Shown here piece after piece: positions 1-8,941 of a stretch of DNA of 64,000 nt. The notes under the pieces are model-generated. The model searched no databases. It saw nothing but the letters and a program-made list of their open reading frames with translations, and had not been told where the DNA came from. The translations under genes and the position numbers were made by a program. The DNA is from Myxococcus hansupus (GTDB lineage: Bacteria > Myxococcota > Myxococcia > Myxococcales > Myxococcaceae). The stretch covers positions 5,538,501 to 5,602,500 of the forward strand of contig NZ_CP012109.1 in the NCBI RefSeq assembly GCF_000280925.3, read 5' to 3'. The first letter of the stretch is position 1. Every line of letters begins with the position of its first letter.

Positions 1-641
1 TCCCGTTCGAGCACCTGCTCGCGACCGTCAACACCATCACCCGCATCGTCCGGGTGCCGCTGACCTTCGACCTCGAAGGGGGCTACTCCAACGACCCGGG
101 CCAGGTCGCTGTCAACGCCGCCCGCCTCATCGAAGCGGGCGTGGTGGGCATCAACCTCGAGGACGGCGCGGGCTCGCCCACCGCCCTGTGCGAGAAGATT
201 GCCCACGTGAGACAGGCCAGCGCGCGGCTCGGCGTCCGCCTCTTCATCAACGCGCGCACCGACGTCTACCTCCGAGGGCTCGTGCCCGAGGCGCTGCGGC
301 AGGACGAGACGCTCGCCCGCGCGGAGCAATACCGCGCGGCGGGGGCGGATGGCTTCTTCGTCCCCGGACTGGTGGATGCGGCGGGAATCCAGGCTATCAC
401 CCGAGGCACGCCCCTGCCCGTCAATGTCCTGGTCCGCCCTGGACTCCCCAACGCCTTCGAACTGCAACGGCTGGGTATTCGCAGGCTCTCCAGTGGATCG
501 ACCATTCCGCTGGCGCTGTGGGGGCAAGCCACCGCGCTGGTCTCCGCGTTCCTCGCCGATGGACGCTCCGAGCCGCTGGGCCAAGGCGCGGCCACCTACG
601 ACACCCTCAACGCCCTGATGAAACCCGCCGCGGCGCCCTGA
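1..641 (+). CDS. PEP mutase / isocitrate lyase superfamily protein, 5' end outside window
   Basis: The frame is already open at base 3 and ends with TGA at 639-641, so the N-terminus lies outside the window and about 212 residues are visible. They carry the acidic blocks of the PEP mutase/isocitrate lyase (beta/alpha)8 barrel: DLEGGY near the start, INLEDG about 30 residues later, then FINARTDVYL. In the family these residues hold Mg2+ and a 2-oxo acid while a C-C or C-P bond is made or broken. The KKCGH loop of true isocitrate lyase is not visible, so a short PEP-mutase-type lyase of unknown substrate is more likely than AceA. It converges on the next gene with an 11-base gap. The family is clear; the substrate is not. 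Confidence 0.85.
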   Translation, partial: PFEHLLATVNTITRIVRVPLTFDLEGGYSNDPGQVAVNAARLIEAGVVGINLEDGAGSPTALCEKIAHVRQASARLGVRLFINARTDVYLRGLVPEALRQDETLARAEQYRAAGADGFFVPGLVDAAGIQAITRGTPLPVNVLVRPGLPNAFELQRLGIRRLSSGSTIPLALWGQATALVSAFLADGRSEPLGQGAATYDTLNALMKPAAAP

Positions 642-652
642 GCCCGCCGCGC

Positions 653-3598
653 TCAGCCGCAGCCCAGCGCGTACGTCACCTCCACCAGCGAGCCCACGGA
701 CGGCGCGGACTCCCGGTTGAAGAGGACCGCGTTCTCGCCGGCGTCGTACTCCCAGCCCGACGTCACCGGGACACCGTCCACATGGACCACGATGCTGGAC
801 GGGTCCGCCGGGGTCTCCGAGAGCGGGAACTTGCGGTTGGTGCCGAAGGTACTGTCGGAGAGCTTCTCCAGCGAGCTGGCCCAGTTCGGCGTGCAGATGC
901 TGTCCACAACGCCCCCCGTGGCCAGCGCCAACTGGCTGTAACGGCTGCCCGAGCTGCTCGACGTCGGGCACTTGGACAGATCCGCGGGGCCGACGATGGC
1001 GTTGATGCTCAACTTCGAGCGGTCATTGCCCTTCAGCGCCATCAGGTACGTCTCATAGAAGGACACCGGCTGCGCGCTGAAGTCCTCCTCGTCCGAGACG
1101 AAGATGATGGCCAGACGCGCGTCCTCACGCAGGAAGCCACCGTTGCCGTCGTTCGGCTGCGGCGTGCGCGGGTCGTCCTCGCTGTAGAGCAGCGGATCCG
1201 ACAGGGCGCGGTAGGCGGCCTCCAGGCCCTGCTCGTTCCAATGACACACACCCACGCGCGTGTTGTTGGCGAACACGGTGGCCGCGTCCGGTGTCCCCGG
1301 CGTGATGATGCGGGGCCGCGAGCCGTCCACCGGGAACAGGCGCCCATTCTCCCCACCCTGCGCACCGCCCGGGCACTCGGACCAGCCGCCCGGCGACGGG
1401 TCCAGGCCGGTGGTGGTGACGCCGATGCGGTAGTCCACCGACGCGCCGTCCGCCGCGCTCAGGAAGGAGGCGAAGTTCTGTCCCAGGCTCTGCTGCTCCT
1501 CCATCATCGAGCCCGAGTTATCCACCACGAAGAGCACGTCCACCTTCGCCTGGGACTCCTGGAAGAAGCGGTCCGTCTGCTCCGCCTTCGTCACCCCCAG
1601 GCCCACCATGCCCACCGTGTAGACGGCGCCGTCCGCGAGCGTGAAGCGCAGCGCCGCCGTGTCCGCGCCCTCGTCCACCGGGGCGTACGTCGCCGTCAGG
1701 GGCCGCGTGCTCGCGGGCCCCAGCGTCCACGGGGCATTGCCGCCGCCGTCCACGGTGAACTCCCCCGCGTCCGCGTCGAACGCCACCTGATTCACCTGCA
1801 CGGGCCCCACACACGAATTCACCGCCACCAGCTCACGCGTCCGAGGACCGCACGACAGCTTGGTGACGCCGAAGTCCAACGTCGTGGGCTGCAACGCGAA
1901 GCACCCCACCACGCCCTCGCCCTGGAGCTGCACCAGGGGATGCCCCAGCGTGGGATGGTTCACCCACGCCTCGGCCAGGCCCGTGAAGCGGCCTTCTTCC
2001 GGCGGCTTGAAGCGGATGACGAGCGACGCCTTCTTGCCGGGCTCGAGCACGCCATTCTCCACCGGCGTCGCCGTGAAGGCGCCATCCGAGCCCTGCGCGA
2101 GCTGCATCGAGGCCAGGTAGCAGGCCTCCGACCCCGTATTCCGCAGCGTCGCCCCGAGCGCCACCTCCGCGCCCACCGGCACCTTGCCGAAGTCGAGCGT
2201 CTGGGACAGCGCGTACTGGCACGGCGGGAAGACGCCCCCCTGCCCTTCGAGCGCCACCGCCTCCGTGGCCAGGGAGCCTCCGTCGCGCACCGTGACGGCG
2301 AGCTTGCCGGTGCTCACCACCGTGTTCCCCGCCTTGGGACTGAAGGTGACGCCCACCCGGACACTCTGCCCGGCGGGCACCGACACGCTGGCCGGCGCCT
2401 GCGCCAGGGTGAAGTAGCCGCCCTGGTGCGTGTCGAGCTCGAGGTCGCTCACGCTCACGCTGTCGCGGCAGCGGTTGTAGACGGTGACCTGCCGCGTCGC
2501 CGTCATGCCTTCCGCCACCGTGCCGAAAGCCAACCGCCGGGGAAGCACGGTGACGCAAGAGCCGCCGCCCTCACCCGCCAGGGCCACCTTGGGGCCCGGC
2601 GCGGTGGAGCCCTGCTCGCGCACGCCAATCTCCACCCGCCCGTCACGCACCTTGCCCACCGCCGAGGGCGTGAAGGCCACGCGCAGCTCCACCACCGCGC
2701 CCGGCGCCAGCAGGTTGTTGGCCACCACCGGCTCGTTCGAAACGCGGAAGACGCCCTCGGAGCTCTCCACCAACTGCGAACCGCTGAAGCTCAGCGGCTC
2801 CGTGCCCAGGTTGCGCACGGTGATGACCTGCTCCGCCGTGGCGCCCAGGGCCACGCGGCCGAAGTCCACGCGCAGCGGCGTCACCTCCAACTTGGACGCC
2901 ACGCCGGTGCCCGTCAGCGGCACCACGGCGGGCTCGCATCCGTCACACACCACCACGTGCAGCGCCGCCTCGGCCGTGCCCAACCGGCGCGGGGCGTAGG
3001 CCACCGGAATCACCCGCGCCTCGCCCGGCGCCAGCGAAGAGGGCAATCCCTGGCCCGCGGTGAACTGGTCGGCGTCCGCGCCCTGCAGCGATAGCGACAG
3101 CGGGCTGTCCACGTCGGACGGGTTGCGCACCGTCACCTCGCGCATCTCCACGAAGCCCATGGGCACGTTGCCGAAGTCGAGCGCCTCCGGGGACACCTCG
3201 ATGAAAGCCTTCACGCCACGGCCCTTCACCGGCACCCGCCCGCCGGCCTCCGCGTCCGTGAGGATCTCCACCTGCCCCTGAATCTCGCCCTCCACCCGCG
3301 GCAGGAAGTGGACTTCAATCTCCTGCTCGCCACCGGCGGGCAGGACGAAAGGCTCGAAGGGCGGGATGTCCACGTTGGGCACGCTGGAGATGGCGCCCTC
3401 CACGCGGTACGAGGCGCGGCCGGCGTTGGCGATTCGCACCTTCAGCGTCTTGGTGTGACCAAGCGCCGCCGGGCCGAAATCGATGGTCTCTGGACGGACG
3501 ACGAAGGCGCTCTTCGCCTTCTGGGAGGCGGGCCGCTCACACGCCACCGCCACCACCATCGCCGCCACCAACCCCACCACCCCAAACGCCCTGCGCAT
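653..3598 (-). CDS. Surface lipoprotein with choice-of-anchor D repeats and a VWA domain
   Basis: This 981-residue protein starts with a lipoprotein signal (basic MRR, hydrophobic stretch, VAC lipobox near residue 20), so it is probably lipid-anchored in the envelope. About six Ig-like repeats of roughly 110 residues follow, each marked by a DFG-type strand and a G (IDFGPAALG, LDFGNVPMG, VDFGRVALG, LAFGTVAEG, LDFGKVPVG, LDFGVTKLS), typical of choice-of-anchor D/ASH-like domains. A von Willebrand A domain follows with the MIDAS motif DNSGSM in VLFVVDNSGSMMEEQQ, and the protein ends in a short beta-rich module. The ATG is preceded by GGGAGG five bases upstream. VWA plus Ig-like repeats suggest adhesion or metal-dependent protein binding at the cell surface; the ligand is unknown. 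Confidence 0.85.
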   Translation of the reverse strand: MRRAFGVVGLVAAMVVAVACERPASQKAKSAFVVRPETIDFGPAALGHTKTLKVRIANAGRASYRVEGAISSVPNVDIPPFEPFVLPAGGEQEIEVHFLPRVEGEIQGQVEILTDAEAGGRVPVKGRGVKAFIEVSPEALDFGNVPMGFVEMREVTVRNPSDVDSPLSLSLQGADADQFTAGQGLPSSLAPGEARVIPVAYAPRRLGTAEAALHVVVCDGCEPAVVPLTGTGVASKLEVTPLRVDFGRVALGATAEQVITVRNLGTEPLSFSGSQLVESSEGVFRVSNEPVVANNLLAPGAVVELRVAFTPSAVGKVRDGRVEIGVREQGSTAPGPKVALAGEGGGSCVTVLPRRLAFGTVAEGMTATRQVTVYNRCRDSVSVSDLELDTHQGGYFTLAQAPASVSVPAGQSVRVGVTFSPKAGNTVVSTGKLAVTVRDGGSLATEAVALEGQGGVFPPCQYALSQTLDFGKVPVGAEVALGATLRNTGSEACYLASMQLAQGSDGAFTATPVENGVLEPGKKASLVIRFKPPEEGRFTGLAEAWVNHPTLGHPLVQLQGEGVVGCFALQPTTLDFGVTKLSCGPRTRELVAVNSCVGPVQVNQVAFDADAGEFTVDGGGNAPWTLGPASTRPLTATYAPVDEGADTAALRFTLADGAVYTVGMVGLGVTKAEQTDRFFQESQAKVDVLFVVDNSGSMMEEQQSLGQNFASFLSAADGASVDYRIGVTTTGLDPSPGGWSECPGGAQGGENGRLFPVDGSRPRIITPGTPDAATVFANNTRVGVCHWNEQGLEAAYRALSDPLLYSEDDPRTPQPNDGNGGFLREDARLAIIFVSDEEDFSAQPVSFYETYLMALKGNDRSKLSINAIVGPADLSKCPTSSSSGSRYSQLALATGGVVDSICTPNWASSLEKLSDSTFGTNRKFPLSETPADPSSIVVHVDGVPVTSGWEYDAGENAVLFNRESAPSVGSLVEVTYALGCG

Positions 3599-4048
3599 GA
3601 CAACCTCCCGACCCCACCGAGAGACGCCAGGAACCCACCCTGGCTCGCCTCACGGCTCCAGCGGGGGGCCCTCTGCAACCTCGGTGCCCGGTCCGCCCAC
3701 AGAGGCGCGGCCCACGCATCCCCACGGCAACCGTCTGGCCTCCCAGGGAAACAACCTCCCCAGCGCGCGGAAGCTGACTCCCCAATCAAGGGCCCTTTCG
3801 GAAGTTTTTTCAGGAACTCCCGGTGCCACACAGACGAATCCTCCGCCCGGGAGGAGCAGGCAAGCGTCCGTACCGACTCCAGGGCTGCCCTGTGTCAGGA
3901 CACCGCCATCCAGGCCCTGAATCCGCCCGCCTGCAGGGTCGGCAGATGTGGGATGGGCGGCGCAACCCAGGACGTTCTCCCGCATCCACCGGTGTTCCGA
4001 CGTGTTTCCCCCTACCGGAACGCATATTCAGTGGTAGATCGCCCGCCC
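3599..4048. other. Divergent intergenic region between the VWA lipoprotein and uvrA
   Basis: This 450-base gap separates two outward-facing genes and must hold both promoters. No convincing small gene is present: the open frames crossing it are continuations of long GC-driven frames with proline/arginine-rich, low-information translations. The only notable site is a LexA-like 17-mer just before uvrA, listed separately. Confidence 0.5.
4016..4032 (+). promoter_or_regulatory. Possible LexA-type SOS operator before uvrA
   Basis: The 17-mer CGGAACGCATATTCAGT ends 16 bases before the uvrA ATG. It matches 13 of 17 positions of the M. xanthus LexA consensus as I remember it (CTRHAMRYBYGTTCAGS), including TTCAG and the upstream A-C-G-C core. 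The mismatches at positions 2, 9, 11 and 17 mean this is only a candidate. The location overlaps where the -10 region or early leader would be, which fits repression. Confidence 0.3.
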
Positions 4049-6949
4049 ATGTCCGAGCCCGACGTCATTTCCCTCAGAGGCGCCAAGGAGCACAACCTCA
4101 AGAACGTCTCCCTGGACATCCCCAAGAAAAAGCTCGTCGTCTTCACCGGCGTGTCTGGCTCGGGCAAGAGCTCGCTCGCCTTCGACACCCTCTACGCGGA
4201 AGGCCAGCGCCGCTACGTGGAGAGTCTCTCCGCCTATGCCCGCCAGTTCCTGGGGCAGATGGAGAAGCCTAAGTACGACACCATCCGCGGCCTGTCGCCC
4301 ACCATCTCCATCGAGCAGAAGGCGGCCAGCAACAACCCCCGCTCGACGGTGGGCACCGTCACGGAGGTGCACGACTACCTGCGCGTGCTCTACGCCTCCA
4401 TCGGCATGCAGCACTGCCCCAACTGCGGCGTGAAGGTGGGCAAGCAGAGCGCGCAGCAGATTGTCGATGAAATCCTCAAGGCCCCCACGGGCACGAAGCT
4501 CCAGGTGCTGGCGCCGCTCGTCACGAACCGCAAGGGTGAGCACAAGGACCTGCTCGCCGAGGCGCAGAAGCGCGGCTTCTCCCGCGCGCGCATCGACGGC
4601 GTGCTCAAGAGCCTGGAGGAGCGCATCGAGCTGGACAAGAAGTCCAAGCACGACATCGCGCTCGTCATCGACCGCGTCGTGCTGAAGGCCGACGTGAAGA
4701 CGCGCCTCACCGACTCCGTGGAGACGGCGCTGCGCGAGGGCAAGGGCACGCTCATCATCACCGACGAGAAGGGCACGCTCGCCTCCGACCGCGTGATGAG
4801 CGAGCTGAACGCCTGCTCGAAGTGCGGTCTGTCTTTCGGTGATTTGACGCCCGCGTCCTTCTCCTTCAACAACCCGCTGGGCATGTGCACGGACTGCAAC
4901 GGCCTGGGCACGAAGCCGGAGATGGACCCGGACCTCATCGTCCCGGACACGTCACGCAGCATCCGCGACGGCGCCATTGAGCCGTGGGCCGGCAGCATGA
5001 ACCGCGGCGAGGGCTGGACGGCCGACTTCGTGGAGAGCCTGGCCAAGGCCTTCAAGATTGATCTGGACGTGCCCTACGCGAAGCTGACCAAGCGCGAGAA
5101 GGACACGGTGATGTACGGCGCCAGCGGCAAGTCCTTCACCGTCGCGTGGGGCGAGGGCGGCAAGTACAAGATGGAGTGGGAGGGGCTCGTCGAGCGCATG
5201 ATGCGCAACTTCAAGACGACCACCTCGGAGGCGCGCCGCACGGAGCTGCAGAAGTACTTCAGCGACAAGCCCTGCCCCTCCTGCAAGGGGGAGCGCCTGA
5301 AGCCGGAGAGCCGCGCCGTCAAGGTCCACGGGCGCTCCATCGTCGAGCTGAGCCGGCTGACCATCTCCGACTCGCTGGGCTTTTTGGGCGAGATGTCCCT
5401 GTCCGCGCACGAGCGGAAGATCGCCACCGAGCTCTTGAAGGAGATTCGCAGCCGCCTGTCCTTCCTGGTGGACGTGGGTCTGGGCTACCTGATGCTGGAC
5501 CGCACCGCGTCCACGCTGTCCGGTGGCGAGAGCCAGCGCATCCGGCTGGCGTCGCAGATGGGCAGCGAGCTGACGGGCGTCATCTACATCCTGGACGAGC
5601 CCTCCATCGGACTGCACCAGCGCGACAACGGCAAGCTGCTGACGACGCTCAAGCGCCTGCGGGACTTGGGCAACTCCGTCATCGTCGTGGAGCACGACGA
5701 GGAGACGATGGAGGAGGCGGACTGGCTGGTGGACTTCGGACCCGGCGCGGGCGAGCTGGGCGGCCAGGTGGTGGCGCAGGGCACGCCGGCGGAGGTCATG
5801 GCCAACGAGGCCAGCTCCACCGGCGCCTACCTGTCCGGCCGTCAGGAAATCGAGATTCCGTCGGAGCGCCGCAAGCCGGACCCGAAGCGGAAGATCGTCA
5901 TCCAGGGGGCGCAGGAGAACAACCTGAAGAACGTGGACGCGGACATCCCGCTGGGCGTCTTCACCGCCGTCACCGGCGTGTCCGGCGCGGGCAAGTCCAC
6001 GCTCATCAACGAAATCCTCTTCCCCGCCCTGGCGCGGCACCTCTACGAGAGCCGCGAGACGCCGGGCAAGCACAAGGCCGTGCACGGCCTGGAGCACCTG
6101 GACAAGGTCATCGACATCGACCAGCGCCCCATTGGACGGACGCCTCGCAGCAACCCGGCCACGTACACCAAGCTGTTCGACAACATCCGCGACGTGTTCG
6201 CCATGACGCCCGAGGCGCGCGCGTTCGGCTACGGGCCGGGCCGCTTCAGCTTCAACATCAAGGGCGGCCGCTGCGAGGCGTGCGAGGGCGACGGCGTGAA
6301 GCTGGTGGAGATGCACTTCCTGGCGGACGTCTACGTCCCCTGCGAGGTGTGCGCCGGCAAGCGCTTCAACGAGGCCACCCTGCGCGTGCGCTACAAGGGC
6401 AAGAATGTCGCCGAGGTGCTCGACATGAGCGTGCGCGAGGCGATGGAGCACTTCGGCGCGCACCGCGACATCATGCGCGTGCTCCAGACGCTGCATGACG
6501 TTGGCCTGGGCTACATCCGCCTGGGACAGCCCTCCCCCACCCTGTCTGGCGGCGAGGCCCAGCGCATCAAGCTGGCGCGCGAGCTGGCGCGCGTGGCCAC
6601 CGGCCGCACGCTCTACATCCTCGACGAGCCCACCACCGGCCTGCACTTCGAGGACATCCGCAAGCTGCTGGCCGTGCTCAACCGGCTGGTGGAGGCGGGC
6701 AACAGCGTGCTCGTCATCGAGCACAACCTGGACGTCATCAAGAGCGCGGACTGGCTCATCGACATGGGCCCCGAGGGCGGCGCCGGCGGCGGGCGGGTGC
6801 TCGCGGCGGGCACGCCCGAGCAGGTCGCCCAGGTCGAGGGCAGCCACACCGGCCGCTACCTGGGCCACGTGCTGACCAAGGCCCGCAAGGCCCGCGTGGG
6901 TGTGCGCGTGGACGGCCCGGCGCCCGTGATTCAGGGCGCGCGCGGCTGA
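4049..6949 (+). CDS. uvrA: Excinuclease ABC subunit A
   Basis: UvrA is the damage-recognition ATPase of nucleotide excision repair; it dimerises, loads UvrB on lesions and leaves. The 966-residue product has the full family layout: Walker [10 protein letters not shown] at residues 34-42, a CPNC pair, a Cys4 zinc module in the insertion (CSKCG and CTDCNGLG), ABC signature [14 protein letters not shown] and Walker [12 protein letters not shown]. The second half repeats this with Walker [10 protein letters not shown], zinc module [12 protein letters not shown], signature [12 protein letters not shown] and Walker [12 protein letters not shown]. The ATG at 4049 is chosen because [20 protein letters not shown] is the normal UvrA N-terminus, although the frame is open much further upstream. 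It is monocistronic here. Myxobacteria can hold UvrA paralogues, so genome context decides whether it is the main copy. Confidence 0.97.
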   Translation: MSEPDVISLRGAKEHNLKNVSLDIPKKKLVVFTGVSGSGKSSLAFDTLYAEGQRRYVESLSAYARQFLGQMEKPKYDTIRGLSPTISIEQKAASNNPRSTVGTVTEVHDYLRVLYASIGMQHCPNCGVKVGKQSAQQIVDEILKAPTGTKLQVLAPLVTNRKGEHKDLLAEAQKRGFSRARIDGVLKSLEERIELDKKSKHDIALVIDRVVLKADVKTRLTDSVETALREGKGTLIITDEKGTLASDRVMSELNACSKCGLSFGDLTPASFSFNNPLGMCTDCNGLGTKPEMDPDLIVPDTSRSIRDGAIEPWAGSMNRGEGWTADFVESLAKAFKIDLDVPYAKLTKREKDTVMYGASGKSFTVAWGEGGKYKMEWEGLVERMMRNFKTTTSEARRTELQKYFSDKPCPSCKGERLKPESRAVKVHGRSIVELSRLTISDSLGFLGEMSLSAHERKIATELLKEIRSRLSFLVDVGLGYLMLDRTASTLSGGESQRIRLASQMGSELTGVIYILDEPSIGLHQRDNGKLLTTLKRLRDLGNSVIVVEHDEETMEEADWLVDFGPGAGELGGQVVAQGTPAEVMANEASSTGAYLSGRQEIEIPSERRKPDPKRKIVIQGAQENNLKNVDADIPLGVFTAVTGVSGAGKSTLINEILFPALARHLYESRETPGKHKAVHGLEHLDKVIDIDQRPIGRTPRSNPATYTKLFDNIRDVFAMTPEARAFGYGPGRFSFNIKGGRCEACEGDGVKLVEMHFLADVYVPCEVCAGKRFNEATLRVRYKGKNVAEVLDMSVREAMEHFGAHRDIMRVLQTLHDVGLGYIRLGQPSPTLSGGEAQRIKLARELARVATGRTLYILDEPTTGLHFEDIRKLLAVLNRLVEAGNSVLVIEHNLDVIKSADWLIDMGPEGGAGGGRVLAAGTPEQVAQVEGSHTGRYLGHVLTKARKARVGVRVDGPAPVIQGARG

Positions 6950-7305
6950 CGGTCCGCCGGACTGTCATTCTCCGAGAAAATGGAGCGGGGGGACGGGGGT
7001 GCCTTCATTCACCCCCATCCCCTCGCACCACCTTGGAGGAATTGACATCAAGGCAAATGATAGGGATTTTCCAATGCCTGTCAAACCCAGCCAGGCGACT
7101 TGAGTTGTATCAATAAATACACACGCCCACCGGAATGACGCAGGCAGTCTTGCGGGAGATTTCCGGCGCGGGTGCGGGCAGGGAGGCATCGCCCGGCAGG
7201 GCGGGCAGGCGACGCGCGGTGGAGTCCCGGCGTTCCGTTGGGTAGGGTGCGGCTTCTCGGAATCTAGGAGCCCCCACCTTTCGTCACGAGGGAGCACCCC
7301 GTCGT
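6950..7305. other. Intergenic region before the peptide transporter, with an AT-richer core
   Basis: This 356-base gap contains an AT-richer stretch (about 7040-7120) in an otherwise GC-rich window, and a perfect TTGACA at 7042-7047. The best -10 at 17-base spacing (GATTTT) is poor. Bases 7155-7250 are purine-rich with repeated GGGCAGG-like words. I recognise no RNA gene or riboswitch. It probably supplies the promoter and long leader of the transporter at 7306. Confidence 0.4.
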
Positions 7306-8763
7306 ATGGCCCAGGCAACCGCCGCGCAGAGCAACAAGTTCCCGCCGCAAATCCCCTTCATCATCGGCAACGAGGCGTGTGAGCGCTTCAGCTTCTACGG
7401 GATGCGGAACATCCTCACGGTGTTCCTCATCGACTACCTCCTGCGCACCCAGTTGCCGGATGACGCACTGCGCGAGGCCGAAGCGAAGAGCCTGATGCAC
7501 ACGTTCATGGCGGGCGTGTACTTCTTCCCGCTCATCGGCGGCTACCTGGCGGACCGCTTCTTCGGGAAGTACCGCATCATCCTGGGACTGAGCCTCGTGT
7601 ACTGCGTGGGCCACGCGTGCCTGGCCGTCTTCGAGCACAACGTCACGGGGTTCTTCACCGGCCTGGCGCTCATCGCCATTGGCAGCGGCGGCATCAAGCC
7701 GTGCGTGGCGGCCATGGTGGGGGACCAGTTCAACGAGTCCAACAGCCACCTGGTGAAGAAGGTCTTCGCCATCTTCTATTGGACCATCAACTTCGGCTCG
7801 TTCTTCGCCTCGCTGTTCATCCCGCTGCTGCTCAAGCACTTCGGGCCGTCGGTGGCCTTCGGCATCCCCGGCGTGCTGATGTTCATCGCGACGTTCATCT
7901 TCTGGCTGGGCCGGCACAAGTACGTCCGGGTGCCCGCGACGGGCGCCAACCCGCACGGCTTCTTCAAGGTGGTGGCCAGCGCGCTGCGCAACCGGGGCCC
8001 GGGCCAGCAGAGCTGGCTGGACGGCGCGCGGAAGGAGCACCCCGAGGAGTCCGTGGACGGCGTGAAGGCGGTGTTCAAGGTGAGCGCGTTGCTGCTCCCC
8101 TTCGTGCCCTTCTTCTGGATGCTCTTCGACCAGAAGGCGTCCACGTGGGTGGTGCAGGCCCGGTCCATGGACCCGCAGGTGGGGCCGTTCACCTTCCAGG
8201 CCAGCCAGATGCAGTTCGTCAACCCGCTGCTGGTGATGCTGCTCATCCCCTTCCTGACGGCCGTCGTCTACCCGGCCTTCCAGCGCTTCGGGTGGGAGCT
8301 GACGCCGCTGCGCCGCATGCCGCTGGGCCTGGTGATTGGCGCGCTGTCGTTCATCATCGCCGGCGTCTTCCAGGTGACGATGGAAGGCGGCACGACGCTG
8401 AACATCGCGTGGCAGATTCTCCCGTACATCGTGCTGACGCTGGGCGAAATCCTGATGTCCACCACGGGCCTGGAGTTCGCGTACACGCAGGCCCCGCGTG
8501 AGATGAAGGGCACCATCCAGAGCGTGTGGCTGGTGACGAACACGCTGGCCAACGTGGCGGTGGCCATCTCCTCGAAGCTGAACGTCTTCACCGGCTCCGG
8601 GCAGTTCTTCTTCTACGCCGGCTTCGCGCTGCTGGCCGCCGTGGGCATGGCGCTGGTGGCCCGCCGCTACGTGGTCCGCGACTACTACCAGACGTCCCCG
8701 CCCATCCCCACCGAGGAGCGCACCGCCGCGGGCGTGACGCCCGGCTCGGCGAAGTCCGCGTAA
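7306..8763 (+). CDS. Proton-dependent oligopeptide transporter (POT/PTR2 family)
   Basis: This 485-residue inner-membrane protein imports di/tripeptides with protons. The POT signature ExxERFxxYG is intact at the N-terminus as NEACERFSFYGMR, and the conserved helix-4 block appears as GSGGIKPCVAAMVGDQF followed by FAIFYWTINFGSFF. About 12-14 hydrophobic segments are visible, with a hydrophilic loop in the middle (residues ~205-250) and a charged C-terminus. It resembles the animal/bacterial PepT-like branch more than the DtpT-like neighbour at 8942, so the two are diverged paralogues rather than a recent duplication. A Rho-independent terminator lies 31 bases after the stop. Peptide import fits a predatory, proteolytic lifestyle (inference). 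Confidence 0.92.
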   Translation: MAQATAAQSNKFPPQIPFIIGNEACERFSFYGMRNILTVFLIDYLLRTQLPDDALREAEAKSLMHTFMAGVYFFPLIGGYLADRFFGKYRIILGLSLVYCVGHACLAVFEHNVTGFFTGLALIAIGSGGIKPCVAAMVGDQFNESNSHLVKKVFAIFYWTINFGSFFASLFIPLLLKHFGPSVAFGIPGVLMFIATFIFWLGRHKYVRVPATGANPHGFFKVVASALRNRGPGQQSWLDGARKEHPEESVDGVKAVFKVSALLLPFVPFFWMLFDQKASTWVVQARSMDPQVGPFTFQASQMQFVNPLLVMLLIPFLTAVVYPAFQRFGWELTPLRRMPLGLVIGALSFIIAGVFQVTMEGGTTLNIAWQILPYIVLTLGEILMSTTGLEFAYTQAPREMKGTIQSVWLVTNTLANVAVAISSKLNVFTGSGQFFFYAGFALLAAVGMALVARRYVVRDYYQTSPPIPTEERTAAGVTPGSAKSA

Positions 8764-8794
8764 GGGCCGCGCGGCCCACGCCGTGGGAAGTCAG

Positions 8795-8835
8795 ACGCCG
8801 GTGCGCCTGGACAGGGTGCACCGGCGTTCTTGTTT
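8795..8835 (+). terminator. Rho-independent terminator of the + strand peptide transporter
   Basis: A perfect 10-bp stem (ACGCCGGTGC at 8795-8804 with GCACCGGCGT at 8818-8827) around a 13-base loop is followed by TCTTGTTT. It sits 31 bases after the transporter stop codon. Confidence 0.85.
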
Positions 8836-8864
8836 CCAGGCGTCCGTGCCGGGCGCATCCCCCT

Positions 8865-8904
8865 GAAACACAAACGCCGGCGTCCCCAGGAGGGACACCG
8901 GCGT
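8865..8904 (-). terminator. Rho-independent terminator of the - strand peptide transporter
   Basis: Read on the minus strand, a 12-bp stem with one G-U pair (8874-8885 with 8893-8904) is followed by TTTGTGTTT. It ends the gene at 8942 and faces the neighbouring + strand terminator. Both stems share the ACGCCGG core. Confidence 0.8.
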
Positions 8905-8941
8905 CTGTTCATCCCTCAGGGATGCTTCGGAGCGGCGAGGC

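Noticed and set aside
188..3094. Very long open frame opposite the VWA lipoprotein
   Set aside because: Arg/His/Pro-rich translation with no family motif; the opposite strand has a complete lipoprotein with Ig-like repeats and VWA domain.
3308..4048. Extended N-terminus of UvrA
   Set aside because: The 247 extra residues are not UvrA-like and cross the divergent promoter region and the neighbouring gene; UvrA starts at the conserved [11 protein letters not shown].
6950..7305. Purine-rich leader as riboswitch or small RNA
   Set aside because: No recognisable conserved core or matched stems; left as unassigned leader.
8795..8904. Repeated ACGCCGG hairpins as a CRISPR-like or REP array
   Set aside because: Only two hairpins, each T-tailed and each at the end of a convergent gene; they are terminators.
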